A stretch of 22,803 nt of DNA from JBBTVI01 sp038063315 (GCA_038063315.1 JBBTVI010000042.1:1-22803), one strand, 5' to 3'. Shown: positions 6,453 through 12,811, counted from the stretch's first letter. Numbers and translations: made by a program. Notes: a model not told the origin generated them from the letters alone.

Positions 6453-6549
6453 ACAGTGCGGTCCGAGCGGCGAGGCGCGGATGAAAACATCCTGTCTCGC
6501 CGCTCGTGTTCCGCTCACTAACCTTTACCGTTAAACGGTGGGGTTAGAA

Positions 6550-7332
6550 CTACTGAGCTCGCGAAACTCCGTTGACTTCAACCCAGAGATCGCAACCGAA
6601 GATCTTGTGCTCGTCCGCGATTGGTCGGACATAGTCACCAGGAATTGCATCAGGATTGATACCGCGAACGAATCCTTCCCAGTCCTGTGCGCAGTATCCT
6701 CCGAAACAAGGAACTTTGAGGTCAATATTCCACCAGTCAATGATGTCATTTGCGGATTTCGCAAGATAACCCGCTACATCATTCCATTTCCAATGGCCAC
6801 CTACCATCGCACCAATCTGGTGAAAAGCATTTAAGCTGCCATCATTTCCGTCAAATATGGGCTCACCCGTAGCTGACGTACTGCTGGCAATCGGATGCTT
6901 TGAGAGATAGGGACAAAGTAATGGGAGCATGTCCCAAGTTACGCCTGTGGTGGGCACTTCCTGCGGACGATGAGTTGGTTCTGGCGGGCACGACATGTGG
7001 CCACCATCATCCACATGGCCGGACATTGTCGGCCCCCACATTGATTGCCCATCGGCGCTGATCCACGCGCACTTCGGCTTCTGACGGATGAAATACGATA
7101 CATCGTCCACGCGCGGCTCATCCAAAAACGACTGCGAGAGCTTGACGCTAATGCGGCGATCAAGTTGTTCTTGCGGGAAAACGGTCCCGAAGTTAATCGG
7201 ATCCGTCGGAACCGACAGCGCATTCTCAATGCGTGCTGTCACGTTGATGACATGCGCTTCAAACGCGGCGAAGAGCGGGAGAACCGCGAGGGTTGTTCCG
7301 AGCGCTGCCGCGCCAATAAGAAACTTTTTCAT
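6550..7332 (-). CDS. Exported paralogue, single-domain form (FEAHVINVTA family)
   Basis: 260 residues from ATG 7332 (MKKFLIGAAALGTTLAVLP). An upstream in-frame start at 7395 would add residues encoded by a dispersed repeat and place the signal peptide internally, so it is rejected. The mature region starts FAAFEAHVINVTARIENAL, INFGTVFPQE, LSQSFLDEPRVDDVSY, IRQKPKC. Then come a variable Gly/His-rich stretch, LLCPYLSKH, NAFH, DLKVPCFGGYCAQDW and FGCDLWVEVNGVS; the protein stops seven residues later. It is the second minimal member. It is nearly identical over residues 15-85 to the proteins at 8303 and 10237, so these three are the product of recent duplication or gene conversion. Predicted to be exported and processed by the neighbouring SipW-type peptidase. 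Confidence 0.9.
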   Translation of the reverse strand: MKKFLIGAAALGTTLAVLPLFAAFEAHVINVTARIENALSVPTDPINFGTVFPQEQLDRRISVKLSQSFLDEPRVDDVSYFIRQKPKCAWISADGQSMWGPTMSGHVDDGGHMSCPPEPTHRPQEVPTTGVTWDMLPLLCPYLSKHPIASSTSATGEPIFDGNDGSLNAFHQIGAMVGGHWKWNDVAGYLAKSANDIIDWWNIDLKVPCFGGYCAQDWEGFVRGINPDAIPGDYVRPIADEHKIFGCDLWVEVNGVSRAQ

Positions 7333-7343
7333 TTGGTTATTTT

Positions 7344-7440
7344 CGTCATCCTGAGCGGGAGCGAAGGATCTCTGACTGTCCGTAACGGAAGACAAAGATT
7401 CTTCACGTCGTTCAGAATAACGCTGTTTATTAACTTGAAT
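7344..7440. repeat. Dispersed repeat R6 (GTCATCCTGAGC type)
   Basis: GTCATCCTGAGCGGGAGCGA and AGGATCTCTGACTG at left, AAAGATTCTTCACGTCGTTC and AGAAT at right: an inverted pair of the well-known type GTCATxCTGAACGxxxTGAAGAATC. It lies just upstream of the 6550-7332 gene and any promoter there. Confidence 0.65.
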
Positions 7441-7478
7441 GACGAAAATGTCTTATTTGTCATTTCTGTCCTCTTTTC

Positions 7479-7561
7479 TGTCATTCCCGCGCAGGCGGGA
7501 ATCCAGGTTTCTTTCTTTATAGTGAAACACAACCTGGACCCCCGCCTTCGCGGGGGTGACA
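7479..7561. repeat. Dispersed hairpin repeat R2, paired copy
   Basis: TGTCATTCCCGCGCAGGCGG and GAATCCAGGTTT facing AACCTGGACCCCCGCC and TTCGCGGGGGTGACA. Same layout as 191-277. Confidence 0.85.
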
Positions 7562-7720
7562 AACGGAGAGAATAAGGGATGACAATGAACAGATTTCGTA
7601 ATTCAAGATTTTTTTAATTATTGTTCGACCTTTGGTGTCTTATCTCGTTTCCGAGATGATGCCGCATAAGATGTTGATGACTCTTCCGCGGCCTCATCTT
7701 GGAAGGGTGTTGTTGTGAGC

Positions 7721-7749
7721 TTGACATGGCAAGGGGAAGGGAGTATACT
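7721..7749 (+). promoter_or_regulatory. Strong sigma70-type promoter
   Basis: TTGACA (7721-7726), 17-base spacer, TATACT (7744-7749). Transcription should start near 7756 and there is no gene on the plus strand downstream for over 11 kb. Confidence 0.75.
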
Positions 7750-7755
7750 CTATTT

Positions 7756-7830
7756 CAGGTGGCAATCCCGTCCGTATACCGAGATCGCTCGGTTCTCCAA
7801 GGGCTCCCTCATGGGAGCTCTTGTTTTTTT
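7756..7830 (+). ncRNA. Candidate small RNA (~74 nt)
   Basis: Sits exactly between a consensus-like promoter and a strong terminator. Contains hairpin ACCGAG-ATCG-CTCGGT (7778-7793) followed by the terminator hairpin. No ORF of useful length. Start position is estimated from the promoter. Not recognised as a known RNA. Confidence 0.6.
7798..7830 (+). terminator. Intrinsic terminator of the small RNA
   Basis: CAAGGGCTCCC and GGGAGCTCTTG form an 11-bp stem (one G-U, loop TCAT) followed by seven T residues (7824-7830). Confidence 0.85.
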
Positions 7831-8062
7831 ATCCACCGCTTGCCATACTTGTAATCGTGGATACGAGGGCCGAGTACGAGCGGTCTCGTGGATGGGATTG
7901 CTACCTCATCCTTTGGGGTTCGAATTTTTCTGCGAAAAATCCCTGGGCATTTTTTTACGCTCGCCACGGAGGGCTCACTAAAATGCCCGTCAAAGCCAAG
8001 CAGTTGGTTTTGACCCCCTCGGTCCACGCAAAAAGGTCTGTCGCTCCGACGGGCTTTTTTGT
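7831..8062 (+). ncRNA. Hairpin-rich stretch ending in a terminator, candidate RNA
   Basis: Downstream of the small RNA terminator there are further perfect hairpins: GAATTTTTC/GAAAAATCC near 7921-7942, GGGCATTTT with AAAATGCCC (near 7947 and 7979), and CAAAGCCAA/TTGGTTTTG near 7991-8012, then a terminator at 8034-8062. No clear promoter of its own; it could be read through from 7721. No convincing ORF: the plus frame here runs into an R1 repeat. Identity unknown. Confidence 0.35.
8034..8062 (+). terminator. Intrinsic terminator
   Basis: AGGTCTGTCG and CGACGGGCTT pair over 10 bp (with G-U pairs) around a CTC loop, followed by a T run at 8055-8060. Confidence 0.75.
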
Positions 8063-8082
8063 TTTCAAGAATCTCACCTGTT

Positions 8083-8188
8083 GTCATTGCGAGCGATCCC
8101 GAGTTCATCGAGGGCGCGCGCGGCAATCCATAACGCGGAAATCCTGGATTGCTTCGTCGTCCTGCAGCAGGACTTCTCGCAATGACGG
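8083..8188. repeat. Dispersed repeat R1
   Basis: GTCATTGCGAGCGATCCCGA on the left, TTGCTTCGTCGTCCTGCAGC and CTTCTCGCAATGACGG on the right. It lies in the gene-free stretch 7333-8302; the remaining part 8189-8302 shows nothing I can support. Confidence 0.85.
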
Positions 8189-8302
8189 ATGAGGTATCGT
8201 TCATTTCCTCGCAATGAGGATTCATGATAACGTTCTTCCCCCCACCAGCGAACCTCCTTTCGGGTGCACAAAAGAAAAGAGGTTCAAGGTAAGGATAAAT
8301 TC

Positions 8303-9601
8303 CTACAGCGTGCACTGGGTCAGGCCGTCGAGAATCGTCTGCAGAGCCGCAAAATTCGCCGCGTCAAAGTAGTGCGCGGGAGATGTGGCGATGGTATCGC
8401 GAAGAAACGCTGCGGTGCTCGATGACGTGCCGACGCCGACAACGTAGAGCACGATGCCTGCGGCCTTTGCCGTCGAGGCTGCAGTCGCGGAATCCACGCC
8501 GGTGTTCGGCTGGCCGTCGGTGATGATCACCATGAAGTCCGGCGAATCACCATCCGCCCGGTCGTGTCCGTCGCCCGGGTTATCCAGCTCAATCTTTGCC
8601 TGGTTGATGCCGTTGCCGAGAGCGGTTGTGCCGCCACTACCCAGCGCATCAATCGCGGCTTTCAGCGCCACCGCGTCGTCCGTCAGGTGGACGTCAAGCG
8701 TTGATGTGCTTGAGAAGCTCACCTGGCCCGCGTGCGTGCTTGTTGCGGAAAGACCGAGCGCATCCACGAATGCCTTTGCTGCGGTTTTCAGCGTTGCAAG
8801 TTCGCCGGAATCAATTGAGCCCGATTTATCCAGCACCAACATCAGATCCAGTTTGTCCTGGCAGCCGAGGCGATTTGTGCTCGTGCTGATGCGGTAGACC
8901 TCCACCCAGATGTCGCAGCCGAAGAGCTTGTGCTCGTTCTCAATGGGCTGGACATAGGCGGACGGAGGCAGCTCGTTGTCCGCGGGCTTATGCTTTTTCA
9001 CGAAGTCCTCCCAGTCCTGGGCGCAATGGCCGCCGAAGCATGGAACTTTGAGGTCAAGATTCCAGCGGTCGGCAATATCCTGCGCGGACTTGGCAAGCCG
9101 CCCCACGACTTGCGTCGCGATGCTCATGCCGAGATTCCAATGGTGGGGATCGCCGTGGAAAGCATTGATGCCCTGGTCGTTATCGGTCTCGCGTCCGTCG
9201 TCCGTGATCTCGTGCTTGGAGAGATACGGGCAGAGGAGCGGAAGAAGGGAATATCCGGCGTCTTTGCAGACGAAATTTCCGTCTCTGTCTTCCGTCACGC
9301 GGCCGAACTGCGGATTTTGCTCGTCGCCGTTCCAGCACTTCGGCTTCTGGCGGATGTAGTACTCCACGTCGTCCACGCGCGGCTCATCCAGAAACGATTG
9401 CGAGAGCTTGACGTCGAATTGCCGGTCGAGCTCTTCCTGCGGGAAGACCGTCCCGAAATTGATCGGGTCCGTCGGCACCGACAGCGCATTCTCAATCCGC
9501 GCCGTCACATTGATCACATGCGCTTCAAACGCCGCGAAAAGCGGGAGAATCGAGACCGCAGTCAACAATGATGCCGTTCCCAATAAAAGTTTTTTGGACA
9601 T
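8303..9601 (-). CDS. Exported paralogue fused to a von Willebrand A domain
   Basis: 432 residues, ATG 9601. Residues 1-22 are a signal peptide (MSKKLLLGTASLLTAVSILP), then FAAFEAHVINVTARIENAL, INFGTVFPQE, LSQSFLDEPRVDDVEY, LLCPYLSKH, NAFH, DLKVPCFGGHCAQDW and FGCDIWVEVYRIS to about residue 235. A vWA domain spans about 249-425 with a complete MIDAS: DKSGS at 258-262, Thr in GGTTAL at 325/326 and Asp362 in ITDGQPN. Cys247 and Cys430 flank it, as in vWA domains closed by a disulfide at the neck. An intact MIDAS predicts metal-dependent binding to a protein or surface ligand. vWA fused to fibre subunits is usual for tip adhesins; that this is the binding member of the family is inference. Region 1-90 is almost identical to the 10237-11505 protein. 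Confidence 0.92.
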   Translation of the reverse strand: MSKKLLLGTASLLTAVSILPLFAAFEAHVINVTARIENALSVPTDPINFGTVFPQEELDRQFDVKLSQSFLDEPRVDDVEYYIRQKPKCWNGDEQNPQFGRVTEDRDGNFVCKDAGYSLLPLLCPYLSKHEITDDGRETDNDQGINAFHGDPHHWNLGMSIATQVVGRLAKSAQDIADRWNLDLKVPCFGGHCAQDWEDFVKKHKPADNELPPSAYVQPIENEHKLFGCDIWVEVYRISTSTNRLGCQDKLDLMLVLDKSGSIDSGELATLKTAAKAFVDALGLSATSTHAGQVSFSSTSTLDVHLTDDAVALKAAIDALGSGGTTALGNGINQAKIELDNPGDGHDRADGDSPDFMVIITDGQPNTGVDSATAASTAKAAGIVLYVVGVGTSSSTAAFLRDTIATSPAHYFDAANFAALQTILDGLTQCTL

Positions 9602-9686
9602 TTTTGAACATGAATTATGGGGTGGGTATTATGTATTATGGGTTCGGAATTTTCCCATAATACATACTTCATATTCCATAATTCAG
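9602..9686. repeat. AT-rich palindromic repeat R4
   Basis: GGGTATTATGTATTATGGG facing CCCATAATACATACTTCAT, with GGTTCGGAATTTT between. Nearly identical to the copy at 11520-11592; each precedes a paralogue start. Confidence 0.8.
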
Positions 9687-9793
9687 GAATTTATTTATTT
9701 CGCGCCTCCGTTCCCCGCAGCCGCGCGATGTTTTTTCGACCTTGAGATGTTTTGTGCTGTTTTTCTTTTTCAATTTGTCACCTCCATTTTTTC

Positions 9794-9823
9794 TGTCACC
9801 CCCGCGGAGGCGGGGGTCCAGGC
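9794..9823. repeat. Dispersed hairpin repeat R2, half copy
   Basis: TGTCACCCCCGCGGAGGCGG followed by GGGTCCAGG; only one arm is present. Confidence 0.75.
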
Positions 9824-9846
9824 GTATCCTTATGAATTTCGGACTT

Positions 9847-10134
9847 TTAACTCGATTCAAGCGATAAATCCTTCCATTCAGGATTGGATTCTTCGATCAA
9901 TCGCAACTTCCATTTTCTTTGCCATTTTTTCAGCTGTTTTTCTCGTTGCAGGGCGCCTTGAATATCGGTTGTGTGCTCGTAATAGACCAGTTTGTGAACC
10001 CCGTATTTTTTGGTAAAACCCTCGATCAGATTATTTTTGTGTTCATACATTCTTCTCTGTAAATCGTTTGTTACTCCGATGTAGAACGTGCCGTTTTGTT
10101 TGTTTGCGAGAATATAGACGTAATATTGGTGCAT
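9847..10134 (-). CDS. GIY-YIG nuclease family protein, single domain
   Basis: 95 residues, ATG 10134. The protein begins HQYYVYILANKQNGTFYIGV, which carries the paired YVY and YIG strands of the GIY-YIG fold, with catalytic Arg in NDLQRRMYEHK and the conserved Glu in REKQLKKWQRKWK. The length matches the short UvrC-N-like/YhbQ-type proteins that stand alone. Such proteins may cleave DNA, but the function of the short form is not settled. It is the only gene inside the paralogue cluster unrelated to surface structures, and it is flanked on both sides by R2 repeats, so it may have been inserted between two duplicated copies. Confidence 0.9.
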   Translation of the reverse strand: MHQYYVYILANKQNGTFYIGVTNDLQRRMYEHKNNLIEGFTKKYGVHKLVYYEHTTDIQGALQREKQLKKWQRKWKLRLIEESNPEWKDLSLESS

Positions 10135-10138
10135 ATAA

Positions 10139-10220
10139 TCTGGATTCCCGCCTGCGCGGGAATGACAGAAAGGAGGTATGGGAATGACAGAAGGGGGGGG
10201 GCGGGAATGACAGAAGGGGA
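10139..10220. repeat. R2 repeat with tandem partial copies
   Basis: One R2 arm (TCTGGATTCCCGCCTGCGC, GGGAATGACAGAA) followed by two further copies of GGGAATGACAGAAGGGG, giving three in about 60 bases, with poly-G tracts between. It lies just downstream of the 10237-11505 gene. Confidence 0.7.
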
Positions 10221-10236
10221 AAGTTCCCGTCTCGTC

Positions 10237-11505
10237 TCAATCCGCCACTCCGGTTACTTTTACGGCGTCAACGCGGAAATGTTCGCCAGCAGTATTCGCT
10301 CCGTTGCGGAAGCGCAGCGCAAAACTCGCGCCGTTGAGTCCGGCCGGAAGATCAACCAGTTCAAGCGCGTTCCATGTACTCGTACTCGTGTTGAGGTCCT
10401 CGGTCGCAACAGTGGTAAAGACGCCCGCGTCGCAGGAGCTCCCCACCTGATACTCGGCAAATCCATCATCGGTTAAGTTCGCGTCGTTATCCCCTCTCCA
10501 GTAATAATTGAGCGCGAGCGCGTGGTGTCCGGCGGCGTTGACCTCGCGGCAGATCCATTCCTGCGGCGCGATTTTTGCAAATCTCCCGCCGTCCGGACTT
10601 GCCGAGTCGTTGTTGCCTGTGACTGGCGATTTGGCAAGCGTGGTTGACGTCGTATCATCGCCTGTTTCGTCCCAATCCGGGATGTCGTTAAGGTTGGATC
10701 CTGTTCCGAAGTTGTCCGTAAGGAGTGTATCGCGTTTTTCGCTGATGCCTTTGACTTCCACCCACAGATCGCAGCCGAAAATTTTGTGCTCGTTCTCAAT
10801 GGGTTGCGTCCAGTGCTCCGCGTTTTGGGCCTCCTGCGGATTATGCGCGGCGACAAAGCCCGCCCAGTCCTGGGCGCAGTAGCCGCCGAAGCAGGGCACC
10901 GCCAGGTCAATGATCCAATTGTCCGCGGTGTCTCCGGCGGATTTCACAAGCCGTCCGTTGACGTCGGTCCAGACGAGCTGTCTCCCCTGCCATGTCCACG
11001 GTTCGTGGAATGCCGGGAGTGAGCCGTCGTTTTCCTGTTCGTTGCCGTCCGCGCTGTTTTCATGTTTGGAAAGGTACGGACAAAGAAGTGGGAGCGGCCC
11101 CCATGTTTCTCCGGTTTGGAGCGGACGCGGCGCCGTGCCGCAGTCAATGATCGGCACATCCACTTCATTGAGTTTGACGTGTCCGGTGGCTGTCGGGTCA
11201 TCCGGGTTGTATTCGGTGCCGTTTGCGCGCGTGATCACGCATTTGGGCTTTTGGCGGATGAAATATTCCACATCGTCCACGCGCGGCTCATCCAGAAACG
11301 ACTGTGAGAGCCGTATCGGAAGGTCGCGCACGAGATACTCCTGTGGGAACACGGTACCAAAGCGGATATGTTCCATCGGGACAGTGAGCGCGTTTTCAAT
11401 CCGCGCGGTGACGTTGATCACATGCGCTTCAAACGCCGCAAAAAGCGGGAGGATTGAGATTGCCGTCAGTAGTGATGCTGTTCCCAGTAAAAGTTTTTTG
11501 GACAT
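10237..11505 (-). CDS. Exported paralogue fused to a C-terminal beta-sandwich
   Basis: 422 residues, ATG 11505. Signal peptide MSKKLLLGTASLLTAISILP, then FAAFEAHVINVTARIENAL, RFGTVFPQEYL, LSQSFLDEPRVDDVEY, LLCPYLSKH, PAFH, DLAVPCFGGYCAQDW and FGCDLWVEVKGIS to about residue 257. The extra part (about 260-422) starts DTLLTDNFGTGSNL and ends RVDAVKVTGVAD. It is rich in predicted beta strands (HALALNYYWRGD, WNALELVDLPAG, ASFALRFRN, HFRVDAVKVTG), the pattern of a jelly-roll domain like carbohydrate-binding or MAM-like modules. The fold call rests on pattern only. It is joined at the same point (after WVEVxxIS) where the vWA domain of 8303-9601 begins. Any leader would include the structured element at 11592-11747. 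Confidence 0.9.
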   Translation of the reverse strand: MSKKLLLGTASLLTAISILPLFAAFEAHVINVTARIENALTVPMEHIRFGTVFPQEYLVRDLPIRLSQSFLDEPRVDDVEYFIRQKPKCVITRANGTEYNPDDPTATGHVKLNEVDVPIIDCGTAPRPLQTGETWGPLPLLCPYLSKHENSADGNEQENDGSLPAFHEPWTWQGRQLVWTDVNGRLVKSAGDTADNWIIDLAVPCFGGYCAQDWAGFVAAHNPQEAQNAEHWTQPIENEHKIFGCDLWVEVKGISEKRDTLLTDNFGTGSNLNDIPDWDETGDDTTSTTLAKSPVTGNNDSASPDGGRFAKIAPQEWICREVNAAGHHALALNYYWRGDNDANLTDDGFAEYQVGSSCDAGVFTTVATEDLNTSTSTWNALELVDLPAGLNGASFALRFRNGANTAGEHFRVDAVKVTGVAD

Positions 11506-11519
11506 GAATTAAAGATTGA

Positions 11520-11592
11520 AGTACGGGGTTTGTATTATGTATTATTGGTTCGGAATTACCCATAATACATACTTCATATCCCATAATTCATA
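11520..11592. repeat. AT-rich palindromic repeat R4
   Basis: TGTATTATGTATTATTGG facing CCCATAATACATACTTCAT and CCCATAATTCAT; lies upstream of the 10237-11505 gene. Confidence 0.75.
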
Positions 11593-11627
11593 AAAAAAGC
11601 CACACCCGTTTCAGAACGGAATATGGC
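11592..11627 (-). terminator. Intrinsic terminator or riboswitch-type attenuator
   Basis: On the minus strand GCCATATTCCGTT and AACGGGTGTGGC form a 12-bp stem (several G-U pairs, one bulge) with a CTGA loop, followed by seven T residues. It lies 87 bases before the start of the 10237-11505 gene, so it either ends a small RNA or attenuates that gene. Confidence 0.7.
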
Positions 11628-11776
11628 CGAACAACAAATTGTCGCGCAGGTATCCTGTGCTCACTTAGGGTGAGTGCCGCCCCGGTTTCCCTGCGGGACT
11701 GCGATATTCAGTTGTCGCTATGGCTCGCGGCAAGCGGGCCGTAAAACAAAGCCATCGTAATCGCGTGTGGTTTTTT
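11592..11776 (-). ncRNA. Structured RNA or leader element, strand uncertain
   Basis: About 155-185 nt with dense local pairing: 11599-11605 with 11765-11771 as closing stem, GCGCAGG/CCTGTGC (11644-11660), TCAC/GTGA (11661-11673), GCGATA/TGTCGC (11701-11718) and ATGGCT/AGCCAT (11720-11755). For the minus strand there is a promoter (11754-11782) and a terminator (11592-11627). But two hairpins carry G-U pairs that hold only in a plus-strand transcript, so orientation is open. The minus-strand segment GCACAGGATACCTGCGC resembles the 3' box of cobalamin riboswitches, yet the 5' core (AAAGGGAA, CCGGTG) is absent. Stretch 11506-11922 has no gene. Confidence 0.45.
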
Positions 11777-11782
11777 TGTCAA
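11754..11782 (-). promoter_or_regulatory. Promoter on the minus strand
   Basis: TTGACA (plus 11777-11782), 17-base spacer, TACGAT (plus 11754-11759). Start expected near 11747; drives the structured element and possibly the paralogue gene behind it. Confidence 0.6.
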
Positions 11783-11833
11783 TCTTTACAACAGGAGGCG
11801 ATTGTTGTGTTGTGGGAGGTAACTTACTTTGCG

Positions 11834-11875
11834 TAAAAAAAAATCCGCAGGGATTTTTACCTGTGGATCTTTTTC
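11834..11875 (-). terminator. Terminator of the Hcp-like gene
   Basis: ATCCACAGGT and CCTGCGGAT form a 9-bp stem around AAAAATC on the minus strand, followed by a run of nine T. The plus strand also ends in T's, so it may act in both directions. Confidence 0.7.
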
Positions 11876-11898
11876 CGGCAGACGCCGTGCCGTCTTCT

Positions 11899-11919
11899 TT
11901 ACGAAGTTAAGCTTCGTAA
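11899..11919. repeat. Small hairpin repeat TTACGAAG
   Basis: TTACGAAG-TTAAG-CTTCGTAA, perfect 8-bp stem directly after the Hcp-like gene. A near copy follows the glycosyltransferase gene at 22359-22381. Confidence 0.7.
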
Positions 11920-11922
11920 GGG

Positions 11923-12561
11923 TTAAAACTGGCGGCCCTGCTCAAAATTCCATCCGGCCTTCAGCGTTTCGCCCGGTCGTCCGGCCTCGTCGGTCTTGGT
12001 ATACTCTATTTTCATTGCGGCGAAATTGAACGAGATGCTCTCGGTCGGAATGGGGTCCCCGCTTCCCGCGCTCGTCTGTAGCGACGTACAAAAGACGTCA
12101 AAGAAGGAGTATTTGAGATAATCCATCGGTTGCTCACTTTCCGTTTTTAGCACCGTGATCGTCATTTCTTTCAGGTGCTGGCCGCTCGCGCAGGCAAGCA
12201 TCAGTTTCGGAGATGCTGCGTCTACGCGCTTCGTGAATGCAATGTCGTGCACCTTTACTTTTCCGGACGATGCGCCTCCTGAGGCGCTGACACTTTGCGA
12301 TCCGGTCTGGCTCATTCCCCAACTCCAGGAAAAAATCTCAATTTCGTTCCGGTGGCCTTCGGCGGTTGACTCGCCGGAGATATCCGGAATCTTCAGAAAA
12401 TAATCCACGGCAGCCGCGGTGGCGTGGGGGATTTCAATTCCTCCTATGGCTCCGAAATTCGGAATAAAAACCAATCCGATCAAGAGCGCTCCAACCGCGG
12501 TTGCGACGGGCAGCGCGAGAGACCGATGAAATCCGTTTCGTATGGTTTGTGAAATAGTCAT
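11923..12561 (-). CDS. Exported Hcp-like protein (type VI tube family)
   Basis: 212 residues, ATG 12561. Residues about 52-212 match the Hcp family (PF05638): DYFLKIPDISGESTAEGHRN, EIEIFSWSWGMSQ, GKVKVHDIAFTKRVDAASPK, LMLACASGQHLKEMTI and PTESISFNFAAMKIEYT are all typical, and the core length (about 160) is normal. Unlike Hcp of type VI systems, it has an N-terminal hydrophobic segment (about 15-40) and an HATAAAV site near 47-52, so it is predicted to be exported or membrane-anchored. No other T6SS gene is present. Hcp folds into hexameric rings that stack into tubes, so an extracellular tube is possible; this is inference. It lies at the upstream end of the surface cluster, in the same direction, followed by its own terminator. 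Confidence 0.92.
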   Translation of the reverse strand: MTISQTIRNGFHRSLALPVATAVGALLIGLVFIPNFGAIGGIEIPHATAAAVDYFLKIPDISGESTAEGHRNEIEIFSWSWGMSQTGSQSVSASGGASSGKVKVHDIAFTKRVDAASPKLMLACASGQHLKEMTITVLKTESEQPMDYLKYSFFDVFCTSLQTSAGSGDPIPTESISFNFAAMKIEYTKTDEAGRPGETLKAGWNFEQGRQF

Positions 12562-12578
12562 AGATGTAAAGGAAAAAA

Positions 12579-12584
12579 ATTATA
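12579..12584 (-). promoter_or_regulatory. -10 box of the Hcp-like gene
   Basis: TATAAT on the minus strand, 17 bases before ATG 12561, giving a leader of about 10 bases. No good -35 box is seen at the proper spacing. Confidence 0.4.
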
Positions 12585-12663
12585 CTTTTCCGACCTTTTC
12601 TACCGTTATTCGTAAACGAAAAATCGGGGGTTGTCAATCACGATTTATGTAACGTCTCACAGT

Positions 12664-12811
12664 CGTCATTGCGAGCGACCCCGAGCTGCGAGGGGGAGCG
12701 CGGCAATCCATTTCGATCGTCATCGCGAGGAGCAGCAGCGACGAAACAATCCGTAAAGGCAGAAATGCTGGATTGCTTCGTCGTCCCGCAGCAGGACTCC
12801 TCGCAATGACA
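12664..12811. repeat. Dispersed repeat R1
   Basis: GTCATTGCGAGCGACCCCGA, GTCATCGCGAGGAGCAGCAG, TTGCTTCGTCGTCC, CTCCTCGCAATGACAC. It fills most of the gene-free stretch 12562-12879. Confidence 0.85.

Noticed and set aside
7915..7930. tRNA T-arm-like GGGGTTCGAAT
   Set aside because: No acceptor stem, anticodon arm or CCA-compatible end around it; it is part of a GAATTTTTC/GAAAAATCC hairpin.
7809..8315. 168-codon minus-strand ORF
   Set aside because: Made up of repeat R1 translated (VIARSPAAGRRSNPGF) and antisense of terminator hairpins.
8930..9571. 213-codon plus-strand ORF
   Set aside because: Antisense to the clearly conserved domain of the vWA-fused paralogue; composition is that of a shadow frame.
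11592..11747. Cobalamin riboswitch
   Set aside because: Only the 3' box is similar; the conserved 5' blocks and central core are absent, and this lineage is not expected to use B12 widely. Kept only as an unassigned structured element.
11923..12561. Evidence for a type VI secretion locus
   Set aside because: Only the Hcp-like gene is present; no sheath, baseplate, VgrG or ATPase gene is in the window.
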